A DNA stretch of 54,530 bases, taken from NCBI GenBank assembly GCA_949295505.1, contig CASFLH010000084.1, positions 1 to 54,530 on the forward strand, given 5' to 3'. The position numbers and the translations under genes are program-made. The stretch comes from an uncultured Spirochaetales bacterium (GTDB taxonomy: Bacteria; Spirochaetota; Spirochaetia; Sphaerochaetales; Sphaerochaetaceae). The notes below the pieces were generated by a model, which was not told the origin of the DNA, searched no databases, and was given only the letters and a program-made list of their open reading frames with translations. The stretch's first letter is position 1. The number at the start of each line of letters is the position of its first letter. Positions 49,660 through 54,530 of the stretch are shown in pieces.

Positions 49660-50514
49660 TCATTTCATCTTGCCGGCAAGTTCTGTAATCTCTTCTTCTG
49701 ACAACTTTGTTGCTGTGGAAATCGCGGAAAAAGATAACCCCATCTTAAGCAGATTCATTGCGATCTCCGCCTTCTCATCATTCCTTCCCTCAGCCTTGCC
49801 CGCTTCTTTTCCTTTTTCGATTCCCTCATCATAGAGCTTCACGCCGAAGTCCCCGAGTATGTTGTATGCCTCCATTCTTCTCTCCTCATTCCCTTTCACT
49901 CTCCACAGAGCCTCCCTCATGTCCGGGCACTCCATCTCCTCTATCTCCCTCTTCGCGAGATCGTCATAGAACGCCCTGAGATCCTCCCTGATTCTACCAC
50001 GGTACGCCATGTTTGCCACATACATCGTGCACCCCGTGCCATCAACAAGCCCGAACCCGTCATCCTCCCTCGTCCTGAACCTGTATACCGCCTTGCCCTT
50101 CCCGAAGATGTCGCTGTCCACGATGAAGATGACTATCCTCTCCCTCATCGATGTGAAGCCCTCTCCCCTGAGAAGCGCCTTCCATGCCAGCACCGAGGAG
50201 TAGTATTCCATCCTCTTCCCGAACTCATTCCGGCTCACGCCGTGCATCTTCTGCATCTCGATGTCTATCAGGGCACCGCTTCTGTCCCTGGCAAGGATGT
50301 CGAAGGTGACGGAGTGCCCATCGACGACGCGCATGCTCACCTGCGCCCTGGCGCTCTCCACCCTGATGTCCTTCCTCTCTGTGATCGTGCTCACCAGGAA
50401 CTGGACGCCTGATACGTTGCCATCGAAGCCGATGGCGAAGGCAGCGTCATCCGAGAGGGTGAGGTTGTCGACGAAGGTCTTGAGCTCTTCCCGCGGGATC
50501 TTCTTTTCCTTCAT
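49660..50514 (-). CDS. Rpn-family recombination-promoting nuclease / PD-(D/E)XK transposase-like protein
   Basis: 284 residues from ATG 50514, with AAAGGAGG upstream. The nuclease core is visible: FDILARDRSGALIDIEMQK (D...E-x-Q-K), followed by RMEYYSSVLAWKALLRGEGF, as in the Rpn/PDDEXK_2 family. Near the end, EGIEKGKEAGKAEGRNDEK is the low-complexity charged helix typical of these proteins. Rpn proteins increase recombination and are spread as multi-copy, often variable genes in gut bacteria; a DNA endonuclease role is known for the family. The GC-rich coding style differs from its neighbours, which suggests transfer. Confidence 0.87.
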   Translation of the reverse strand: MKEKKIPREELKTFVDNLTLSDDAAFAIGFDGNVSGVQFLVSTITERKDIRVESARAQVSMRVVDGHSVTFDILARDRSGALIDIEMQKMHGVSRNEFGKRMEYYSSVLAWKALLRGEGFTSMRERIVIFIVDSDIFGKGKAVYRFRTREDDGFGLVDGTGCTMYVANMAYRGRIREDLRAFYDDLAKREIEEMECPDMREALWRVKGNEERRMEAYNILGDFGVKLYDEGIEKGKEAGKAEGRNDEKAEIAMNLLKMGLSFSAISTATKLSEEEITELAGKMK

Positions 50515-50606
50515 TCTTTCCTCCTTTACCCTCTATACGCAGGAAAGAGTGGTTTTGGTGAAGGATTGGAGGAATCTTATTAAACTTCCATTGTATGCGG
50601 CATGAA

Positions 50607-50639
50607 AAACATAGCCCCGCCATATTACCTGGCAGGGCT
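50607..50639 (-). terminator. Terminator of the lysine-tail protein gene
   Basis: AGCCCTGCCA/TGGCGGGGCT (minus strand, one mismatch) forms a 10-bp stem with a 7-base loop, followed by ATGTTTTTC. Confidence 0.75.
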
Positions 50640-50667
50640 CATCCCCAATTGCTCATGATGTGGTTCC

Positions 50668-51135
50668 TTATTTCTTCTTGGCTGCCGCCTTCTTTGTGCC
50701 CGTTTTCTTCTTGGAAACAGTTTTCTCTTCTTCTGGAGAGACTGATTCTTCTGAAGAAACTTCTTCTGGAACAGCGATTTCTTCTTCAGTTACAGACTCT
50801 GCGGGCTTTTCCTCAAAGAGATCCTGCTGCTCTTCTGCTTCCTTCTGTACTGTTTCTTTTACAGGGGCAGGCGTTGCTTTCTTCGGTTCATCCCACGCGA
50901 GGTTGCCTTCCTTATCGGTGTAAGTGTATGCGATCGCATAGTAGATGATCGGGTCCTTTGTCTTCCATCGCCTGTATGCAGCAGAGACGGCAGAGGCCAT
51001 TCCCCTGTTGTTCACGTAGTCCTTGCCCTTGTCGAGCATGATCGCTCTCAGCGCTCCGAGCGATATCTGGACTTTCTTCGAATAGAGAGCTATCGCGAGC
51101 TCGCCTATGAAATCGTAGATCTCGTCATTTGTCAT
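50668..51135 (-). CDS. Small protein with lysine-rich C-terminal tail, unknown function
   Basis: 155 residues, with AAGGAGG before ATG 51135. Residues 1-90 look like a compact helical domain (MTNDEIYDFIGELAIALYSK...AVSAAYRRWKTKDP) not recognised as a known family. Residues ~90-140 are acidic and disordered (EEEIAVPEEVSSEESVSPEEE), and the last 15 end KKKTGTKKAAAKKK. A lysine/alanine tail of this kind occurs in histone H1-like bacterial proteins and would bind DNA or RNA. The acidic part beside it may mask the tail. It is a single-gene unit with its own terminator. Confidence 0.65.
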   Translation of the reverse strand: MTNDEIYDFIGELAIALYSKKVQISLGALRAIMLDKGKDYVNNRGMASAVSAAYRRWKTKDPIIYYAIAYTYTDKEGNLAWDEPKKATPAPVKETVQKEAEEQQDLFEEKPAESVTEEEIAVPEEVSSEESVSPEEEKTVSKKKTGTKKAAAKKK

Positions 51136-51250
51136 GATCTGCCTCCTTCATGAAATGCTAACTTCTGGAAGGGGTAAAAGAAATCAGATAATGCGAGCTC
51201 ATTAATCCACATTCCGTAGCTCATTCGCATCTGACGGACAGGGAAAAACA

Positions 51251-51898
51251 CTATCTGTTCATGATTGTGCGTACCTTGTCTGCAATTGCGACTGCGAGTT
51301 TTCTGTGTCCATCAGCATCAAGATGGATGTCATCTGCGCCTGGCTCTGCGTACAGGGACGCATCGAGGAAGTGCACGTCAAGCCTCTCAGCTTCCGCTTT
51401 GAATACCGCTGCAAGCTCCTTTGATTTCTCGCTTGATGCATAGTCGAAGAGTATGTCCCCGGAGGAGGCGGCATCCGGCCCGACATGGATGGGGGATATG
51501 AGGAGTACTTCTGGTATGCAGCACCATTGAGGATAGTCATAGCCGAGTATCGTCTCCGCTATTCTTGCCGCACCTTTTGCTATCGCCAGCGGTGTCGCTG
51601 AGTAACAGCTTTTGCAGTCATTTGTCCCCAGCATGATGATGGCGAGCGAAATGGGGTAGTGTGTTTCCAGTATCATCGGGAGAGCCGTAAGACCCCTCCT
51701 TCCCGGATAATATGGATCATCGAATACGGTTGTGCGTCCACCCATTCCTTCCTCGATCACATGGAATTCGCTCCCGAGTTCTTTCTGCAGCACGCCGGGC
51801 CATCTGATGTCAGAAGGCCAGCGTTCTCCACCGTCTGGGTTACAGCCATTCGTATTGGAGTCCCCGAAACAGAGTATTGTCCTCAATTTTTCTTTCAT
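51251..51898 (-). CDS. SGNH/GDSL-type hydrolase
   Basis: 215 residues. All four SGNH blocks are present: the nucleophile in CFGDSNTNGC (about residues 10-19), a conserved glycine in GMGGRTT, LGTNDCK (about 96-102), and the catalytic aspartate/histidine in DDIHLDADGHRKL (near the end). No signal peptide, so the esterase is cytosolic. Members remove acyl or acetyl groups from lipids or sugars. A TACACT element is 6 bases before the ATG, and there is no ribosome-binding site. Divergent from ribonuclease D. Confidence 0.9.
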   Translation of the reverse strand: MKEKLRTILCFGDSNTNGCNPDGGERWPSDIRWPGVLQKELGSEFHVIEEGMGGRTTVFDDPYYPGRRGLTALPMILETHYPISLAIIMLGTNDCKSCYSATPLAIAKGAARIAETILGYDYPQWCCIPEVLLISPIHVGPDAASSGDILFDYASSEKSKELAAVFKAEAERLDVHFLDASLYAEPGADDIHLDADGHRKLAVAIADKVRTIMNR

Positions 51899-51904
51899 AA
51901 GAGC

Positions 51905-51910
51905 AGTGTA
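51905..51910 (-). promoter_or_regulatory. -10 element of a leaderless-type promoter (SGNH gene)
   Basis: On the minus strand TACACT is 6 bases before ATG 51898, with no ribosome-binding site and no clear -35. Confidence 0.4.
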
Positions 51911-51946
51911 GCACAGGGATGCTTTCAGGTAGCCTTGTCTTTGTGT

Positions 51947-51952
51947 TAGATT
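51947..51952 (+). promoter_or_regulatory. -10 element of a leaderless-type promoter (rnd)
   Basis: TAGATT is 6 bases before the ATG at 51959. No ribosome-binding site is seen. The two divergent elements share a 60-base intergenic region. Confidence 0.4.
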
Positions 51953-51958
51953 GTCGCT

Positions 51959-52831
51959 ATGGAATACTCATATCTGGATAGCGATCAGAAGATAATGGAC
52001 GCAGTTGCTGTGTTTTCGGGGAAGGACAGGATTGCCGTGGATTTCGAGGGGGAGTTCAATCTCCATATATATGGCGAGCATCTCTGCCTTATCCAGATAT
52101 TCGATGGCTCTGAATTCTATATTATTGATCCTCGCTCTGCCGGCGTGACTGATAAAGGTCTGTCGGCTTTTTTCTCCACCCCTGTCAAGAAGCTGTGGTT
52201 CGATTGCCAGTCAGACGCATCGCTTGTCTATAAAGCTTATGGTTTGACAATAACAGGCATCTGCGATGTGCGCGTGCTTGCTGAGACACTCGGCTTCCAT
52301 GGCAATCTCAAAGCGCTTGAGAGCGAATACCTTGGCATCGAGAATAATCTCAACAAGAAAAAGAACCAGCAGGCAAACTGGCTGAAGCGCCCGATTCCAG
52401 ACGAGCAGATTGCGTATGCGCTGGAGGACGTCGCGCATCTGATGGAGCTTGAGGATGTGCTTGCATCTCTTGTGCACGAACGGAATCTCGATAAGCAGGC
52501 AGCCTCTGCCATGAAGAGGGCGACAGCTGTAAAGAAGCCTCTTCCGGGATGGACACGTATCGGAGGGTGGAAGAGAATGACCCCTGTGCAGCGTATCTAT
52601 GCCAGACATATCTTCATTGCGCGTGACAGGATCGCGAAACGCTTCAATGTGCCAGCTGCCAGGGTAATGGACAAGCATCTGATTCCTGATCTCTCAACGA
52701 ATGTGCCTTTGTCAAAGGACCGTCTTGTGCCGAGGCTTCAGGGTGTGCCCGACCGTTTCCGCGCATTTGTCATACCAGCAGTATGGGATGCAATCGTGAA
52801 GGGGAATGAAGAGGTCCGAAGCTCACACTGA
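51959..52831 (+). CDS. rnd: Ribonuclease D
   Basis: 290 residues. The DEDDy 3'-5' exonuclease domain has DFEGEF (exo I, about residue 24), WFDCQSDASLVYKA (exo II, about 81), and YALEDVAHLMEL (exo III with the tyrosine, about 155). The C-terminal ~100 residues probably hold an HRDC domain. It trims the 3' ends of tRNA precursors and other stable RNAs. At 290 residues it is shorter than the ~370 of E. coli RNase D, with one HRDC domain at most. Its last 9 bases overlap the convergent peptidase gene. Confidence 0.9.
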   Translation: MEYSYLDSDQKIMDAVAVFSGKDRIAVDFEGEFNLHIYGEHLCLIQIFDGSEFYIIDPRSAGVTDKGLSAFFSTPVKKLWFDCQSDASLVYKAYGLTITGICDVRVLAETLGFHGNLKALESEYLGIENNLNKKKNQQANWLKRPIPDEQIAYALEDVAHLMELEDVLASLVHERNLDKQAASAMKRATAVKKPLPGWTRIGGWKRMTPVQRIYARHIFIARDRIAKRFNVPAARVMDKHLIPDLSTNVPLSKDRLVPRLQGVPDRFRAFVIPAVWDAIVKGNEEVRSSH

Positions 52832-53875
52832 GAGCAGGGCTGACAGGAAGCTCACCAGTGCTTCCATCTCCTTTTTTGCTATCCGCTCATTGACGCTGTG
52901 CGCATTCTCGTATCCGATGCAGAGCGTGATCGCGTCAATGCCCAGCTTCCGGAGATTGTTGGCATCGCTGCCGCCGGATGTGGGTTTTGTCCTTGCATCC
53001 CGTCCGATTGCCTCTGCCGCTTCCGCAGCTTTCATGAGCGCTGGATCCGATTCTTCGATGATGTACGGTGAATAGAGGTCCAGAAGCTCAGTCCTGCATT
53101 CAGCTCCATCCTCTGCCGCGGCTTTTTTCGCAGCCGCGATTATCTCTTCCGATACCCTCTGTCTCTTCTCGTCAGAAAGTGATCTCACTTCATAAACGAC
53201 AGAAGCTTTGTCAGGAACGATGTTCGTGGAGCCTGGCGCCATGAATGATCCGACATTGCATGTCGTTTCCTCATCCAGCCGCCCTGTAGGGCTCATCGCG
53301 ACAGCCTTTGCAGCCGCCTTTATTGCATTGATTCCTTTTTCCGGAGAGAAGCCTGCATGTGCCGTGCGACCAAGCATCGTAATCTCTATCCTGTTCTTTC
53401 CAGGAGCGGAGATTATGGCTGTCCCCACATCACCTGCGGCATCAAGAATGTAAGCCTCATTGACTGAAAAAGGCTCGAAGAAGCTTTTTTCCAATCTGGC
53501 AGATCCTCTCAATCCCAGCTCCTCTGCGCGAGTGAAGAGAAAGAGAGCATCAGGATGCTTTGAAGCAATTGTCATAACAGCGGCGATAGCGGCTTTATCA
53601 TCTGCACCAAGGGCCGTGTGTCCATCTGTGAAGAAGTACCCGTCATCTTCAAGCATGTGGGCCTCTACAGCTCTCTCCACGGTATCCATATGGCAGACAA
53701 TCATGGTCTTGGCGCCTGTCGGGTTATTCCAGAAGAGCAGGTTGCCTGCTGCATCGTCCCGGAAGAAATAGCCATGTTCAGTCATGCGGGAAATGATGTA
53801 AGAGCTGACTCCATCCTCTTTCCATGAGGGAGAAGGTATTGAAACAAGATTCCTGAAATGCTCAAAGACGTTCAT
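52823..53875 (-). CDS. M20-family metallopeptidase (tripeptidase T-like)
   Basis: 350 residues. Zinc-site motifs: TMIVCHMDTVE (about residue 57), TALGADDKAAIAAV (about 90, bridging aspartate), FTRAEELGLRGS (about 116, catalytic glutamates), and a dimerisation domain beginning MLGRTAHAGFSPEKGI. The C-terminal SGGSDANNLRKLG holds another zinc ligand region. It is a cytosolic aminopeptidase acting on short peptides. A TATATT element is 6 bases before the ATG and there is no ribosome-binding site, so it is another leaderless-type gene. Confidence 0.9.
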   Translation of the reverse strand: MNVFEHFRNLVSIPSPSWKEDGVSSYIISRMTEHGYFFRDDAAGNLLFWNNPTGAKTMIVCHMDTVERAVEAHMLEDDGYFFTDGHTALGADDKAAIAAVMTIASKHPDALFLFTRAEELGLRGSARLEKSFFEPFSVNEAYILDAAGDVGTAIISAPGKNRIEITMLGRTAHAGFSPEKGINAIKAAAKAVAMSPTGRLDEETTCNVGSFMAPGSTNIVPDKASVVYEVRSLSDEKRQRVSEEIIAAAKKAAAEDGAECRTELLDLYSPYIIEESDPALMKAAEAAEAIGRDARTKPTSGGSDANNLRKLGIDAITLCIGYENAHSVNERIAKKEMEALVSFLSALLSV

Positions 53876-53881
53876 GAGGCA

Positions 53882-53887
53882 AATATA
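53882..53887 (-). promoter_or_regulatory. -10 element of a leaderless-type promoter (M20 peptidase)
   Basis: On the minus strand TATATT is 6 bases before ATG 53875, with a weak -35 TGGAAC 17 bases further up (53905-53910). Confidence 0.45.
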
Positions 53888-53919
53888 GTCCTCTTCAGTC
53901 GTTTGTTCCAGAACCTGGA

Positions 53920-54530
53920 TTACCGCTTCCTGCTGTATGGCGTCTCTTCAAGAGGCAGTCTGCAGCGTTCCTTGCCATCGACGCGCCTGTATGCGTTTGC
54001 AATGGCAGGTGCTGTCGGAATGGTGCAAAGCTCTCCCACGCCCTTCGCGCCATAGGAGGAGGGAAGCCTGCCTTTAGCTTGCACGAGAATTGTCTCTATC
54101 TCTGGTCGCTCTGTCGCTCTCAGCAGTCCCAGTGTTCCGTATTTCGATTTCACCCGGCCATCTTCAGTGATGAAATTCTCTGTGAGAGCATAGCCCATGC
54201 CCATGAGCACGCCACCTTCGATCTGACCCTCGATTGCTTTCCGGTTGATGACAGTCCCTGCGTCGCAGGCTGCCGTGATTCTCTTCACGCGGCCATCCTC
54301 ATCCAGCTGGGCGACCTGTGCCGAGTATGAGTAGGCAAGGTGCGATACAGGGTTTGGCTTGGTGCTGGTTATGGGGTCTGTAGGGAAGTCGAATTCGGCA
54401 TGGAATTCCTGTCCTTCCAGTTCCTCTATGGTTTTTCCTTTCAGAGCTTCAAGCAGTTTCAGCGAAGCGAGCCGCACCGCTTCTCCTGTGAACGCAGTCT
54501 GGCGTGAGGCGGTGGATGTGCCGCTGTCAG
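53920..54530 (-). CDS. Xanthine dehydrogenase-type molybdopterin-binding subunit, C-terminal part
   Basis: The frame enters from the right edge with DSGTSTASRQTAFTGEAV and ends at 53920, giving 203 residues of the C-terminal domain of a large molybdenum hydroxylase. Other landmarks are ITAACDAGTVINRKAIEGQ, GGVLMGMGYALTENF and SYGAKGVGELCTIPTAPAIANAY, which holds the active-site glutamate (GVGE) of xanthine dehydrogenase. It would oxidise purines or related heterocycles. Gut anaerobes often have selenium-dependent versions, but the sequence here cannot show that. Start and most of the gene are outside the window. Confidence 0.88.
   Translation of the reverse strand, partial: DSGTSTASRQTAFTGEAVRLASLKLLEALKGKTIEELEGQEFHAEFDFPTDPITSTKPNPVSHLAYSYSAQVAQLDEDGRVKRITAACDAGTVINRKAIEGQIEGGVLMGMGYALTENFITEDGRVKSKYGTLGLLRATERPEIETILVQAKGRLPSSYGAKGVGELCTIPTAPAIANAYRRVDGKERCRLPLEETPYSRKR

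Noticed and set aside
49660-50514. Rpn-family gene as an active insertion sequence
   Set aside because: No terminal inverted repeats or target duplication are seen; these proteins are annotated as transposase-like but act as nucleases without forming a simple IS.

Overview
The window reads as a piece of a spirochaete chromosome, most likely a gut-associated Sphaerochaeta/Treponema-type bacterium. This is an inference from gene content and protein style, not from a marker gene. The DNA is of middling GC, and genes sit in tight operons with many 4-base start/stop overlaps. There are two Gram-negative envelope clues: a small outer-membrane barrel protein ending in phenylalanine, and a chaperone-usher locus. 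There is no rRNA, CRISPR array, integrase or intact insertion sequence.

Layout. 1-6.3 kb: a sugar/nucleoside utilisation cluster on the + strand, with the tail of what looks like an ABC sugar-binding protein, a TIM-barrel sugar isomerase, a nucleoside hydrolase, a LacI regulator, a class II aldolase, a two-subunit transketolase and a DUF6062 protein. 6.3-14.8 kb: minus-strand housekeeping genes (hypothetical, OsmC, BaiN-type flavoprotein, aspS, carB, carA). 14.9-18.6 kb: a duplicated phage-shock (Psp) module, DUF4097-PspC-PspA and PspC-PspA, with a PspF-type sigma-54 activator between them. Both PspA genes have sigma-54 promoters with equally placed pairs of candidate activator sites. 18.7-26.1 kb: rsmI, a TrmH-family methyltransferase, a Lon-like protease, and an operon of nif3, lspA, a small membrane protein, a five-bladed propeller glycosidase, a membrane dipeptidase and the outer-membrane protein. 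26.1-33.1 kb: two convergent tRNA-Ala genes around a decayed, IS-end-like repeat region, then asd, a U32 peptidase, pckG and a WYL regulator.

33.1-44.7 kb is the most unusual region. A promoter is followed by a leader of about 250 bases that is rich in potential stems and contains an 11-G run. After it come a PapD-like chaperone, an 1158-residue usher-like protein that begins with three membrane helices and an acidic linker, and ten consecutive exported proteins. At least seven of the ten are recognisable paralogues sharing a Y-x-Y-W signature and a pilin-like last strand. I read this as a divergent chaperone-usher surface-fibre system, possibly phase variable through the G tract.

44.8-54.5 kb: two related membrane-embedded alpha/beta hydrolases arranged around a membrane-anchored AraC regulator, an Rpn-family PD-(D/E)XK nuclease, a small protein with a lysine-rich tail, an SGNH hydrolase, ribonuclease D, an M20 peptidase, and the end of a xanthine dehydrogenase molybdenum subunit cut by the window edge.

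A pattern runs through the whole window: eleven genes that begin transcription units have a TAnnnT hexamer 6-8 bases before the start codon and no Shine-Dalgarno sequence. This suggests that leaderless mRNAs are common in this organism, alongside ordinary genes with good AGGAGG-type sites.
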